Position numbers and translations under genes: made by a program. Under the pieces are notes generated by a model that saw nothing but the letters and a program-made list of their open reading frames with translations, was not told the DNA's origin and ran no database searches. DNA of 64,000 nucleotides from Haladaptatus litoreus (GTDB taxonomy: Archaea > Halobacteriota > Halobacteria > Halobacteriales > Haladaptataceae), in contig NZ_FTNO01000002.1 of NCBI RefSeq assembly GCF_900156425.1, forward strand, positions 1-64,000. The letters run 5' to 3'. The stretch's first letter is position 1. The number at the start of each line of letters is the position of its first letter. Positions 43,589 to 52,993 of this stretch are shown one piece after another.

Positions 43589-44683
43589 ATGACTACATGC
43601 GGAGCGAATATCGATTTCGCCACTCTCGAATCATATCTTTCGGCGGAGCTGGTCGAAGTCGTGACCGGAAGCGAGGTGCTTCGAGATGGACTCAACCTCA
43701 GTCTTGCAATTTCGACCGAGAGAGACACGAAAGCGTACGTCCTCCGACGCCCGAACATGTTGCGGCACACGAGCTACATCAACGAGTTGGAACAGGAGTA
43801 CGAGGTGATGCAACAACTTCGAGAGACGACAATGCGAACGCCAGCGCCGGTTTTGTTTTGCGACGACGAGTCGGTTCTCGGTGATTCGTTTTTCGTCATG
43901 ACGCATCTCGACGGGGAAGCGGTTCCGCTCGGTTCCGACCTCCCCGAGCGATTTCGAAATGCGAAATCACGCGAGAGGCTGGCGAACAACCTGATAGACA
44001 CGCTCGCCGAACTGCACTCGCTGGCTGTCGAACCGTTCGAAGGAGTCTGTGAACGGAAAACGCCGCGAGAACTCGTCGCTCGCGTTACCAAACAATTCGA
44101 TGAGGCAACGAGTGTGACGGGCCATGAACCACCTGAACTTCAGTTCGTCGCAAAGTGGCTCCGACGAAACGCCCCATCGAAGGCGGAGACGACCCTCGTC
44201 CACGGGGATTTCAGGCCCGGAAACGTGCTGTTCGCGGAAACGGACCATCCGGAGATAGTCGGCGTCCTCGACTGGGAGACCGCAACGCTCGGCGAGCCAC
44301 GAACCGACCTCGGATACCTTCTGCTTCGGTGGCGAGATAGAGACGACCCGACGCCGTCGCTCGACGAACTCGAAGCACGGTATTCGAACGAAGACGCGAT
44401 AGAGCAACTACGAGAACGGAACGAAAACGGGATTTCGCCGTTTACGGCGAAATCCGGCAGTCCCAGCCGACGGGAGTTAGTCGCGCGCTACGAGGACGAG
44501 ACGGGCATCCAGTTCGAGAACGAACGCTTCTACAGAGCGCACGCCGCTTTTTCACTCGCAGTAGTTTGGGAAGATTTTCACCGAGAGCAGATAGAGGCCG
44601 GTGAGGAATCCGACTGGGAACCGCATATCGACTATATGCTGATGATTGCGGAGAGCATCGCACGCGGGGAATTTCCGCTGTAG
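43589..44683 (+). CDS. APH-family phosphotransferase (aminoglycoside phosphotransferase-like)
   Basis: This 364-aa protein has the kinase-fold motifs of the APH/choline kinase family: the catalytic HGDFRPGN loop and LDWETATLGEP with the metal-binding Asp. The N-lobe carries an N-x-S repeat and a YVLRRP. Haloarchaeal members are of unknown substrate; similarity to ACAD10-like kinases suggests a small hydroxy compound. A TTTTATA box at about 43558 places the start codon 25-30 bp downstream, as for leaderless genes. A 12-bp inverted repeat lies in the gene at 44430-44455. Confidence 0.88.
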   Translation: MTTCGANIDFATLESYLSAELVEVVTGSEVLRDGLNLSLAISTERDTKAYVLRRPNMLRHTSYINELEQEYEVMQQLRETTMRTPAPVLFCDDESVLGDSFFVMTHLDGEAVPLGSDLPERFRNAKSRERLANNLIDTLAELHSLAVEPFEGVCERKTPRELVARVTKQFDEATSVTGHEPPELQFVAKWLRRNAPSKAETTLVHGDFRPGNVLFAETDHPEIVGVLDWETATLGEPRTDLGYLLLRWRDRDDPTPSLDELEARYSNEDAIEQLRERNENGISPFTAKSGSPSRRELVARYEDETGIQFENERFYRAHAAFSLAVVWEDFHREQIEAGEESDWEPHIDYMLMIAESIARGEFPL

Positions 44684-44709
44684 ACTTTCGGACTTCTTCG
44701 TTGATGCTC

Positions 44710-45639
44710 TCACCGACCCGACGAGAACACGCCGGTAATCCGCGGGAGTTCCCGGGAAATCGCGCGGCGCTTCAGTAGACAGAATCCCGCGAAGATGACG
44801 AGAAAGCCGAGCGCGGTAATCGGTGTGATGGTCTCGTCGAGGAAGAAAAATCCGGAGATTGCCGCGAAAATCGGCGCGACGTAGGAGACGAGGTTGATTT
44901 CGATTGGGCCGAGTCGCTCCAGCAGGTCGAAGTACACCAGAAATCCAATCGCGCTGGCGGCAATCGAGAGGTAGACCAGTGCGAGGATTGCCTCTGGCGT
45001 CCACCGAACCATGGTGAATGATTCGCTCGGGCGGGCGATACTGATTCCGTGCATCATGAGCGCGCCGAGTACCATCGACCACGCTTCCATCGTCTCGATG
45101 GGGAGGTCGGCGTCGATTCGCCGCGAGAGGACGCTTCCGAGGGCGAACGACAGGGCCGCCAACAGGACGAGGATTTTACCGACGAAATCGTCCGCGAGCA
45201 GGTCGTTCGGATTCGGTTGGCTCAGTATCGCAACGCCGACGAGTCCGAGGAGGAGCCCAGCGATTCCGGACGGTTCGAGTCGCTCGCTGGGAAGGAACAC
45301 GCGCGCGAAACCGGTCGTCAGAACTGGGGAAAGGCTGACGATAATCGCGGCGACGGCGCTCGTCGTCTCCAGTTCACCGACGAAGAGGAAGGCGTGATAG
45401 CCCGCAATCATTAGCGCGCCGCCGACGAAGACGAGTTTCCATTCGCCGGAGGTGCGCGGAAGCCATCGGTCGGTCGCGTAGATGGCGTAGGCGAGCATCA
45501 GCACGCCCGCCACGTCGTAGCGGATAGCCGCGAACAGGACAGGCGGGAAGTACTCCAGACCGACCTTGATGGCCATGAACGCAGAGCCCCAAACTGCGGC
45601 GAGAAGAACGAATAGCACTGCATTTCTGTACCGGGTCAC
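44710..45639 (-). CDS. EamA/DMT family transporter
   Basis: This 309-aa protein has ten hydrophobic helices in two EamA repeats (about 1-140 and 150-295), with AAVWGSAFMAIKVGLEYFPP in helix 1 and LEETTSAVAAII-like motifs in the first repeat. It should export a metabolite. It is a paralogue of the transporter at 5236-6120 by family only. The C-terminal tail is Arg-rich. Confidence 0.88.
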   Translation of the reverse strand: MTRYRNAVLFVLLAAVWGSAFMAIKVGLEYFPPVLFAAIRYDVAGVLMLAYAIYATDRWLPRTSGEWKLVFVGGALMIAGYHAFLFVGELETTSAVAAIIVSLSPVLTTGFARVFLPSERLEPSGIAGLLLGLVGVAILSQPNPNDLLADDFVGKILVLLAALSFALGSVLSRRIDADLPIETMEAWSMVLGALMMHGISIARPSESFTMVRWTPEAILALVYLSIAASAIGFLVYFDLLERLGPIEINLVSYVAPIFAAISGFFFLDETITPITALGFLVIFAGFCLLKRRAISRELPRITGVFSSGR

Positions 45640-45732
45640 TGTACGACATCTCTTTCCTGCCGGGGAGTAGCTTTCGAAAACCCCCGTTCAGTGCCGGGTT
45701 CGGTAGACTATATCGGGGGGCGTCTTTCGGTG

Positions 45733-46233
45733 TCAGTTTGTGGCACGACGCTGGTCACGAATCGCCCGAATCACGTCCTGCCGCGCGATGATTCCGACGA
45801 GAACGTCGTTTTCGAGCACCGGCAGTCGATTGATGTCCGACTCGGCATCGGCCAACAGGTCGAGGATGTGGTCTAACTCGTCGTCCGGCGTGACCGTCAC
45901 CACGTTCTCGGTCATGATTTCGCTGATTGGCTTTCGCGCGTTCTTCACGAGTCCGAGACTGGTGTCGAGACCGTCCCACGAGAGGTCGAATCCGTATTCG
46001 ATGCTTTCGAGAAACGGCGGCAGGCCAATCGGAATCCACAACGTTCGGTCGCTCGGTTGAAAGATGTGAACGAGGTCGTGTTGGGTGACGATTCCGACCA
46101 GTTTTCCATCCTCCGCGACCGGAAAGCCGTTGAACTCCGCGCGGGCGAGACGGGTCAACACCTCGCTAATTTCGTCGTCCGGGGCGACCGTTTCCACTTC
46201 GGTCGTCATGAGGTCGCGGGCAGTGATTGCCAT
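45733..46233 (-). CDS. Two-CBS-domain protein
   Basis: This 166-aa protein is made of two CBS domains (about 1-60 and 92-155), with VGIVTQHDLV and VGIIARQDVI as repeating motifs. CBS pairs bind adenosyl ligands (AMP, ATP, SAM) and sense energy or redox state. No enzyme domain is attached, so it acts in trans. Operon partner not seen. Confidence 0.9.
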   Translation of the reverse strand: MAITARDLMTTEVETVAPDDEISEVLTRLARAEFNGFPVAEDGKLVGIVTQHDLVHIFQPSDRTLWIPIGLPPFLESIEYGFDLSWDGLDTSLGLVKNARKPISEIMTENVVTVTPDDELDHILDLLADAESDINRLPVLENDVLVGIIARQDVIRAIRDQRRATN

Positions 46234-46985
46234 ACTGGATGGAAGGGAGTATTCCGGCGTAAACCTTGTTGCGACGTGAAAGATTCGTTTTGAGAAAAGT
46301 CAGAAGAGAGAAACGAGATTTCGGAGGGTCAGAAGAGAGAAACTGGATTGCGCTGATTCCAAATCACGTCTGTAGGTCACGCCCTTCCTGCAATACAATC
46401 GCTTGTAACGATGAAACAACCACAGAGGTCACGGCGATACGCCACGCCCTCGCTCGTCATTCGCTCCTTGCAGTCGCTCACTCCTCGCTCGCCCGTTGCC
46501 TCCAAGGCCGCCGAGGGCCGGGCGCGTTCGCGCGCCCGGCCAACCCAAATTCGTCGGCCGTTTTTCCCGGAAACTCGTCCTGTCGAGTTACGGTGGAAAG
46601 TCGCGAAATCTCTTGAGGGCCGAGGGCAGTCGCCCTCGGCCCTTTGCGGTTCCTGGTGTCTCGAAATCGCAGAGCGATTTCGATGTCCTGAAAAATCAGA
46701 GATTTTTCGGATGTGACGAACGCGGAGCGTTCGTAACCAGCAGGGAAGAACTCGTTTCTTCCTGTGGCAACGGGCGAACGCAGGAAGAGCGAGTGGCTTT
46801 GCCACGAGCGACTGACTGGGTGAGGGCATGGTTTGAGGTCGTGATTTGCAACCGTTTCGTTTCCACAAACAATGCTGTTGAAACGAAAGCGTACCGTCCT
46901 CCGTACAGTAACAACCTTGACAATCGAGAAACCAACCTTGGACGATATCCGGTACGCAAAAGAGCACTGACATCCTATTGCCGAT
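46234..46985. repeat. Intergenic region with palindromic repeat element C (46441-46850)
   Basis: No gene is seen in this 752-bp gap. Element C starts GCCACGCCCTCGCTCG and ends near 46840. It contains hairpins at 46516-46541 (11 bp, TTCG loop), 46617-46642 (11 bp, AGTC loop), then a run of three short perfect hairpins with purine loops (46662-46682, 46690-46708, 46716-46734) and a fourth near 46742-46763. A 16-base direct repeat (GTCAGAAGAGAGAAAC) occurs at about 46299 and 46328, before the element. Confidence 0.75.
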
Positions 46986-47327
46986 ATGGTTTCGGCCGCC
47001 ACGGCGCTCGGTTTCCTCGTCATCATCATCATCAACACCGTCATCACAGCGGTTGTCATCCGCTTTTTCCGCCTTCGTCTCTCGACGAAGTGGGGGGCGG
47101 TGGTGTACTCCCTCTTGCTGGTTCCCCTCGTCTACGTCGCCACGACGCTCCTGTTGAGCGGCGCAGTCGGACTCGGGGGGAGCGGCCTGCAAGACACGAA
47201 TACGGCCCTCATCCTCATCTGGGTGCTTCCGTTCACGCTCGGCCTGTCCATCGACCTGTTCTGGATGCCTCCGCCCGAGGAAATCGACCTACCGAAGGAG
47301 TCGCGCGAACAACAACAGAGTCGCTGA
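46986..47327 (+). CDS. Membrane protein, unknown
   Basis: This 113-aa protein has three hydrophobic helices (about 3-27, 38-60, 70-90) and a polar, Glu/Gln-rich C-terminus. It converges with and overlaps the next minus-strand gene by 39 bp. No family recognised. Confidence 0.75.
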   Translation: MVSAATALGFLVIIIINTVITAVVIRFFRLRLSTKWGAVVYSLLLVPLVYVATTLLLSGAVGLGGSGLQDTNTALILIWVLPFTLGLSIDLFWMPPPEEIDLPKESREQQQSR

Positions 47328-47675
47328 CGGCGCGACTGCCAGCCACCCTATTCCTGCGAACACCGCAAATCCTTCCCAGAGATAAACCGAACCGATGGGG
47401 CCAGCCACGATTGTCATCAGCACAGTTCCGACGACGGCGCGGAACCACGGCGCTGGCGACCCTTGCAGAACCAGCAGGGCATCGACGACATCGAAGAGGA
47501 GCAGAAAGGCGACGAGTGTCCGGAGGCGGACGCGGAGTCGCGTCGATTTGTCTGGCTCCTTCGGGCGCTCGAAAACGGGCACGATGAGTCGAACCCGGTC
47601 GGGGAACGTCACCGGTGGAAGGCGCATCGGGGGAAGCGTGAAGCTGAATCCCGAATCGTCGTCCCGGTCTGCCAT
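47289..47675 (-). CDS. Membrane protein, unknown
   Basis: This 128-aa protein has an Arg/Pro-rich N-terminal segment (about 15-50) and two or three hydrophobic helices (about 52-70, 78-98, 105-125). The start at 47675 (MADRDD) is the common haloarchaeal-style acidic start. It is followed on the same strand by nothing in this window; tmk lies upstream. Confidence 0.72.
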   Translation of the reverse strand: MADRDDDSGFSFTLPPMRLPPVTFPDRVRLIVPVFERPKEPDKSTRLRVRLRTLVAFLLLFDVVDALLVLQGSPAPWFRAVVGTVLMTIVAGPIGSVYLWEGFAVFAGIGWLAVAPSATLLLFARLLR

Positions 47676-47703
47676 GGTCGCTATACGACCCCGGGGCTGA
47701 AAA

Positions 47704-48318
47704 CTACTCGTCCGAGTGGAGGCCCGATTCGTCCGCGTTGTTCGTGACACGCTCGATAGTGGAGACGACGCTGTCGATGACCGCTTCCGGCGACTGCGTG
47801 GCGTCCACGCGAACGAATCGACCGGGTTCCGCGTCCATCAGGCGTTCGTAGTTCGACTGGACTTGCGCGAGGAAACCGGCCTGTTCGAACTTGTTCGTCG
47901 CGCCGCTTCGCGCCGCGCCGGTTTCGGGGTCAACGTCGAGATAGATGGTGCAGTCCGGCGGGCGCGTCCACGGTTTGTGGACGCCGATGATGTACTCCAT
48001 GGGTCGGGTGACGTGGCCCTCCAACGCGACTGCTTGGTAGGCGTAGCGGGAGTCCGAATATCGGTCGGAGATGACGAGTTCGTCCTCTGCGAGCGCGGGA
48101 CGAATCGTGTTCGAGAGGTGGGCCGCGTGGTCTGCGGTGTACAAGAACAGTTCGGCGATAGAATCCGCGTCGTCGTCCTCGATAGAGCGATTGACGGCTT
48201 CACCGTACCACGAGTTCGTCGGTTCGCGGGTGAACACCGCGTCGGAAAATTCCTCGTGGAGAACCTCCCAGACGGTCGTTTTGCCGCTTCCGTCCAGTCC
48301 CTCCAGCGTTATCAGCAT
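47704..48318 (-). CDS. tmk: Thymidylate kinase
   Basis: This 204-aa protein has a P-loop GLDGSGKTT, the dTMP-binding REPT motif and [11 protein letters not shown], all standard for thymidylate kinase, which makes dTDP from dTMP. The ATG at 48318 ([13 protein letters not shown]) begins with the family's first strand. Confidence 0.93.
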   Translation of the reverse strand: MLITLEGLDGSGKTTVWEVLHEEFSDAVFTREPTNSWYGEAVNRSIEDDDADSIAELFLYTADHAAHLSNTIRPALAEDELVISDRYSDSRYAYQAVALEGHVTRPMEYIIGVHKPWTRPPDCTIYLDVDPETGAARSGATNKFEQAGFLAQVQSNYERLMDAEPGRFVRVDATQSPEAVIDSVVSTIERVTNNADESGLHSDE

Positions 48319-48417
48319 AGGAGGACGTTCGGGTTGGTGGGTAAAACGTTGCAGGTTTCGTAGCAGACGGATTTCGTGGCAGATAGGCTTACCTACAATC
48401 GCGTACATATCTGGAGT

Positions 48418-49305
48418 ATGAATGTTCTCGTGACCGGTGGTACCGGATTCATCGGACGGAATCTCATCCGCGAACTACACGACCGAGGCCACGAGGTGAC
48501 CGCACTCGCGCGAAGTCCGGACGAGGCGAATTTTCCGGACGGCGTCAACCGAGCGATGGGCGACGTCACCGCGCTCGCGTCCATCGAGAGCGCGTTCGAG
48601 AATCAGGACGCGGTCGTCAATCTCGTCGCGCTCTCGCCTCTGTTCAAGCCCCCACGAGGGGTGACGCACATGAGCGTCCACCTTGGGGGAACCCAGAACA
48701 TCGTGCAGGCCGCCGAGAAACACGGCGTCGAAAAAATCGTGCAGATGAGCGCGTTGGGTGCAGACCCGACCGGGCCGACGGAGTACATTCGAGCGAAAGG
48801 GCAAGCGGAAGAACTAGTGAAAAGTTCCGACCTCCGATGGACGATTTTCCGGCCGTCGATCGTGTTCGGCGACGAAAGCGAGTTTCTCTCGTTTACGAAA
48901 AAACTCACGCCGCCGTATCTCGCGCCGCTTCCCGGTGGCGGAAAGACGCGTTTCCAACCGATTTGGATAGGCGACTTTGCCCCGATGCTGGCCGACGGGT
49001 TGGACGAGTCGCACGACGGCGAACTCTACGAAATCGGCGGGCCGGAGGTGTTGACGCTGGCGGAGGTAGCGAAACTCGTCCGTCGGGCGGAAGGCCAACC
49101 CGTGACGGTCGTTTCAGTTCCGATGGCACTCGCGGGAGTCGGACTGAAAATCGGCGGGACGATTCCGGGCGTGCCGATGGGTGGCGACCAGTACCGGTCG
49201 TTACAGTTCGACAACACGGTTCGGGAAAACGATGTGACGGCGTTCGGTGTGGAGTCCAGTTCGCTGACGACACTGGCAGAGTATCTCGGCGTGAAAACGA
49301 AATGA
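48418..49305 (+). CDS. NAD(P)-dependent epimerase/NDUFA9-like protein
   Basis: This 295-aa protein begins with the dinucleotide motif [11 protein letters not shown] and belongs to the complex I NDUFA9-like / atypical SDR group, with the YIRAKG motif in place of the standard YxxxK. It may be an electron-transfer accessory or a sugar or steroid dehydrogenase-like protein. The start at 48418 lies 45 nt downstream of an in-frame ATG that lacks similarity. Confidence 0.88.
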   Translation: MNVLVTGGTGFIGRNLIRELHDRGHEVTALARSPDEANFPDGVNRAMGDVTALASIESAFENQDAVVNLVALSPLFKPPRGVTHMSVHLGGTQNIVQAAEKHGVEKIVQMSALGADPTGPTEYIRAKGQAEELVKSSDLRWTIFRPSIVFGDESEFLSFTKKLTPPYLAPLPGGGKTRFQPIWIGDFAPMLADGLDESHDGELYEIGGPEVLTLAEVAKLVRRAEGQPVTVVSVPMALAGVGLKIGGTIPGVPMGGDQYRSLQFDNTVRENDVTAFGVESSSLTTLAEYLGVKTK

Positions 49306-49368
49306 AACGACGCTGATTTGAACGCGGGTGAGGCGCGCGCATTCATGATAGACGGGCATCATTTTTGC

Positions 49369-49424
49369 ACATATCCACACTTAATAACCCCGGAGTGATG
49401 GACATATCCAGACTTAAAGAGGGG
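49369..49424 (+). promoter_or_regulatory. Tandem direct repeat upstream of cetZ
   Basis: ACATATCCACACTTAATAACCCC at 49369-49391 is followed by ACATATCCAGACTTAAAGAGGGG at 49402-49424, differing mainly in the final GC block, whose CCCC and GGGG ends are complementary. It lies about 160 bp upstream of cetZ. A TTTATA box at 49530-49535 is the likely core promoter; a 6-bp inverted repeat GTTCTC/GAGAAC (49553-49570) lies in the leader. Confidence 0.5.
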
Positions 49425-49581
49425 ATGTCTGCATACTGTCTATTAGATTACCAAAGATCTGATAAAATACCGCCTCAAGGCGTTTACTGCTGGGACTCTC
49501 TTATAAGTAAGACACCAAACACCACAAGGTTTATACGGTATTTGGTTCTGGTGTTCTCTCAACGGAGAACGGTACCGAAAA

Positions 49582-50760
49582 ATGAAACTCGCGATGATCG
49601 GATTCGGTCAGGCAGGCGGAAAAATCGTTGACAAGTTCCTGGAATACGACCAGCGAACACAGAGCGGCATCGTGCGCGCCGCCGTCGCGGTCAACACCGC
49701 CCGCGCTGACCTCATGGGCCTACAGCACGTTCCGGAGGAAAACCGGGTGCTCATCGGACAGTCCCGCGTCAAAGGTCACGGCGTGGGTGCGGACAACGAA
49801 CTCGGCGCGGAAATCGCCGAAGAGGACATCGACGAAGTGCAGGGAGCTATCGACAACATCCCTGTTCACGAGGTCGATGCCTTCCTCATCATCGCCGGAA
49901 TGGGCGGCGGTTCAGGAAGCGGCGGCGCACCAGTCATCGCAAAACACCTGAAACGCATCTACACCGAACCCGTCTACGGACTCGGCATCCTCCCCGGCGG
50001 CGACGAGGGTGGCATCTACACCCTCAACGCGGCGCGCTCGTTCCAGACGTTCGTCCGTGAAGTGGACAACCTGATGGTGTTCGACAACGACTCGTGGCGC
50101 CAGTCGGGCGAGAGCGTCCAGAGCGGCTACTCCGAAATCAACGAGGAAATCGTCACGCGATTCGGCATCCTCTTCGGAGCAGGTGAAATCGGTGGCGGCG
50201 ACGACGTTGCAGAGAGCGTCGTTGACTCCAGCGAAATCATCAACACGCTCGCCGGTGGCGGCGTCTCGACAATCGGCTACGCCGCCGAGGAAGTCGAGAT
50301 GCAGAACTCCGGCGGTCTGCTGTCCCGATTCACCGGAAACGGCGGCGGTGGGACGGGTGAGGACACCGCACACACGACGAATCGAATCACCAACCTCGTG
50401 CGGAAGGCGGCGCTCGGCCGCCTGACGCTCCCGTGTGAGATTCAGGGAACCGAACGCGCACTGCTCGTCATGAGCGGTCCCTCGGAGCATCTGAACCGCA
50501 AAGGGATAGAGCGCGGGCGGAAATGGCTGGAGGAGCAGACCGGCAGTATGGAAGTTCGCGGTGGCGACTACCCCGTCAAGGAACCCAACGTGGCCAGCGT
50601 CGTCCTCCTCTCGGGAGTGACGAACGTGCCACGAATCAAGGAACTCCAACAGGTCGCCATCGAGGCACAGGACAACATAGACGACATTCGACAGGAGAGC
50701 GAGACGAATCTCGAAAGTCTCGTCGAGGATGATGAGGATGAACTCGACCCGCTGTTCTAA
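49582..50760 (+). CDS. cetZ: Tubulin/FtsZ-superfamily protein CetZ
   Basis: This 392-aa protein starts MKLAMIGFGQAGGKIVDKF and contains the tubulin/FtsZ nucleotide loop GGGSGSGGAP (about 111-120), as in haloarchaeal CetZ proteins that control cell shape and motility. The C-terminus is acidic (VEDDEDELDPLF). CetZ polymerises with GTP. Its stop overlaps the next gene by 23 bp, so the two are co-expressed. Confidence 0.94.
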   Translation: MKLAMIGFGQAGGKIVDKFLEYDQRTQSGIVRAAVAVNTARADLMGLQHVPEENRVLIGQSRVKGHGVGADNELGAEIAEEDIDEVQGAIDNIPVHEVDAFLIIAGMGGGSGSGGAPVIAKHLKRIYTEPVYGLGILPGGDEGGIYTLNAARSFQTFVREVDNLMVFDNDSWRQSGESVQSGYSEINEEIVTRFGILFGAGEIGGGDDVAESVVDSSEIINTLAGGGVSTIGYAAEEVEMQNSGGLLSRFTGNGGGGTGEDTAHTTNRITNLVRKAALGRLTLPCEIQGTERALLVMSGPSEHLNRKGIERGRKWLEEQTGSMEVRGGDYPVKEPNVASVVLLSGVTNVPRIKELQQVAIEAQDNIDDIRQESETNLESLVEDDEDELDPLF

Positions 50761-51535
50761 GCTGACAGCACTCCTCCTCGTCGTCACGCTGGCACTTTCG
50801 GCAGTCGCCCCTGCCGCGGCGATTTCGACCGACGCACAGGGTGTGCCGGACGACGCGAAAGTGGGAGACGAAGTGAGCGCGGAACTGACGCTGACCGACC
50901 TCTACAGCGATTACGAGGAATGGACGCTCAACGGTGAAACCGAACTCACGGACGTCACGTGGACGGTGACGACCTACGACCAAGCCGGAAATCAGAAGGC
51001 AAAGGAGTCCTACGACGGCCAGTCGTTCAACCACTCGCTCGCGCTCGACAGTGACGCGAGCGAGGCCGTAGTGAAGGTGTCCGGCACCGTGCCCGAAATC
51101 GAGAACTTCACCTACGACCCACAACAGGAGTTCGCGTTCGCCACGCTGAGCCAGACCCGAGATGGCGGCAACAGCGACGAAATCCAGACGTGGAGCGCGA
51201 ACCACCACACGGAGGACAGTTCGAAAGCGCGAACCGCAATCGCTGACGCGGAGGATGCAATCGACAGCGCACCGGGCGGTGCAGACACGAGTGACGCGGA
51301 AAACCGCGTCGAAAACGCAATCTCCGCCTACGAAGCGGGCAACTTCGGTAACGCCGTTGACATCGCCGGGCAAGCGGAAGAAAGCGCCAACTCGGCGTCC
51401 GAAGACGCCAACGCGTCGGCACAGACGAACAAACTGCTGCTGTACGGCGGCATCGCCGTCGTCGGCCTTGTCGTCATCGGCGGCGCTGGGTTCTGGTACC
51501 GTTCCCAGCAGACGAACACGAACCGACTGCGGTAA
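50738..51535 (+). CDS. Secreted/membrane-anchored protein encoded with cetZ
   Basis: This 265-aa protein has a signal peptide (LTALLLVVTLALSAVAPAAA), a beta-rich extracellular domain (about 35-155), an acidic helical stretch rich in Ala/Glu/Asn (about 160-225, coiled-coil-like) and a C-terminal membrane helix (about 230-252) with a short cytoplasmic tail. Its start lies inside the cetZ 3' end (in-frame ATGs at 50729, 50732 and 50738 are all possible). A link between the surface and the CetZ cytoskeleton is inferred from overlap only. Confidence 0.82.
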   Translation: MNSTRCSKLTALLLVVTLALSAVAPAAAISTDAQGVPDDAKVGDEVSAELTLTDLYSDYEEWTLNGETELTDVTWTVTTYDQAGNQKAKESYDGQSFNHSLALDSDASEAVVKVSGTVPEIENFTYDPQQEFAFATLSQTRDGGNSDEIQTWSANHHTEDSSKARTAIADAEDAIDSAPGGADTSDAENRVENAISAYEAGNFGNAVDIAGQAEESANSASEDANASAQTNKLLLYGGIAVVGLVVIGGAGFWYRSQQTNTNRLR

Positions 51536-51608
51536 CGTTACTGACTTTTCGATTTTCCGCGACGCTGTTTTCGCAACCCCTTAACACGACAACCGAGTAG
51601 ATGCGGCC

Positions 51609-52226
51609 ATGCAGGTGGTGGTGCCGTTCTCGGCGACCGACCCGAAGACGCGATTGGCCGACGTCCTCGCGCCCGACGAACGCCGGGAGTTTTCGCTGGC
51701 GATGCTCGAAGATGTGTTATCTGCGATTCGTGCGACAGGGCGGGAACCACGGGTACTCACCACCAGTTCAATCGACGTTGATGCACCCCAGACAGTCGAT
51801 TCCAGACCGCTGACGCCCGCCGTGAACGACGTGCTGGCAGAGCAGAAAGACACCGCAATCGTGATGGCCGACCTCGCGCTGGCGACACCCGACACGCTGG
51901 AACGACTCTTTTCCACCCCAGACGACGTGGTGCTTGCGCCGGGTCGCGGCGGCGGGACGAACGCGCTCGTCTCTCGCCACCCCGACTTTCGGGTGGATTA
52001 TCACGGAACCTCCTACCTCGACCATCTCCGAATCGCGGGCGATGTGAGGGCCTCAGTTACCGAAGTGGATTCACACCGACTGGCGACCGACGTGGACGAA
52101 TCGAGCGACCTCGCGGAGGTGCTGATACATAGCGACGGGTCGGCGTGCCAGTGGCTTCGAGAGGCTGGCTTTTCGCTTTCGGTGACCGAAGGCAGGGTGG
52201 AAGCGAGTCGAGACGGAAAAGGATAG
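51609..52226 (+). CDS. cofC: 2-phospho-L-lactate guanylyltransferase (coenzyme F420 biosynthesis)
   Basis: This 205-aa protein has a CofC fold: MQVVVPFSATDPKTRLADVL at the N-terminus and PGRGGGTNAL for the nucleotide; it activates 2-phospho-L-lactate to form LPPG for the F420 side chain. A TATA-like TTAACA about 28 bp upstream fits a leaderless transcript. cofG is 1.3 kb downstream. Confidence 0.93.
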   Translation: MQVVVPFSATDPKTRLADVLAPDERREFSLAMLEDVLSAIRATGREPRVLTTSSIDVDAPQTVDSRPLTPAVNDVLAEQKDTAIVMADLALATPDTLERLFSTPDDVVLAPGRGGGTNALVSRHPDFRVDYHGTSYLDHLRIAGDVRASVTEVDSHRLATDVDESSDLAEVLIHSDGSACQWLREAGFSLSVTEGRVEASRDGKG

Positions 52227-52248
52227 TAGGAAATCCGTAAGCCGAACG

Positions 52249-52993
52249 CTACGCCGAGACTGCTATCGAATTGATGGTCGAATCGGTCGAGTTCGGAGCC
52301 GAATTCGTTACGGGATGGGTTTCTGCTTCCAGCAGTTCCGGCGGCGTGGCGATGCCGAACTGGAGTCGAACGTGGCCGAGCCACGGAATTTTGAGCTTTG
52401 CCTTGCCGACGACCCACGACGGTTTGACGGGGGCAGTGTGTGCGCCGAAGCTGGCTTGGTCGTACCCGCCGTTGTTGTCGCCCTTCGTGATGAATCCGGC
52501 GTGCGGGGCCGGGCAGTTGGTCAACTGCTCGCAGTTGGTCGCGGTGCCAACGTAGTCGGGGTTGGCTTCGTCGTACCAGTTCTCGCCTTCGTCCACCCAG
52601 AACATCGCGCGGTGGATAATCGGCACCGCCTGCCCGTCGCCATTCGGCTCGAAGATTATCACGTCACCCGGTTGGTTGAACTCCGAATAGCCGGAGTTCT
52701 GCCCGGCGCGGTAGGTCACGACGCCCGTGTCGCCGTGGGAGCCGTCACCCGCGAGTCGGCCTTCTTCCATCACGAAGATGAGGTCGCCGCGCTCCATCTG
52801 CGGTTCCATACTGCCGCTTTCCACGGCGACCATCGGCGGCCAGACGCCGCTGATAGCGAACAGGAGTAGACCGATTCCGACCGCCCACATCGCCGTCGTG
52901 AGGACGTCGCGGACGATAGCGACCGGTTCGTCCTCGGTGGTTCTGAGCCAGTGGAGTAGTTCGCGGGGGAGAGGCGTCGTCGGGAGGAGACAT
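52249..52993 (-). CDS. Signal peptidase I (S26B, archaeal), N-terminal frameshift
   Basis: The main 213-aa frame (52249-52890, MWAVGIG) has Ser27 in SGSMEP, His93 in PIIHRAM and Asp138 in KGDNN, the Ser-His-Asp set of archaeal signal peptidases that cleave Sec signal peptides at the outer face. The 30 codons upstream of ATG 52890 also read as family sequence (ELLHWLRTTEDEPVAIVRDVLTTA), but no start codon lies in that frame. An ATG at 52993 sits in another frame, and removing one C from the CCCCC tract (52965-52969) joins them smoothly. So a single-base shift separates the start from the body; either a sequencing error or a real slip. Confidence 0.85.
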
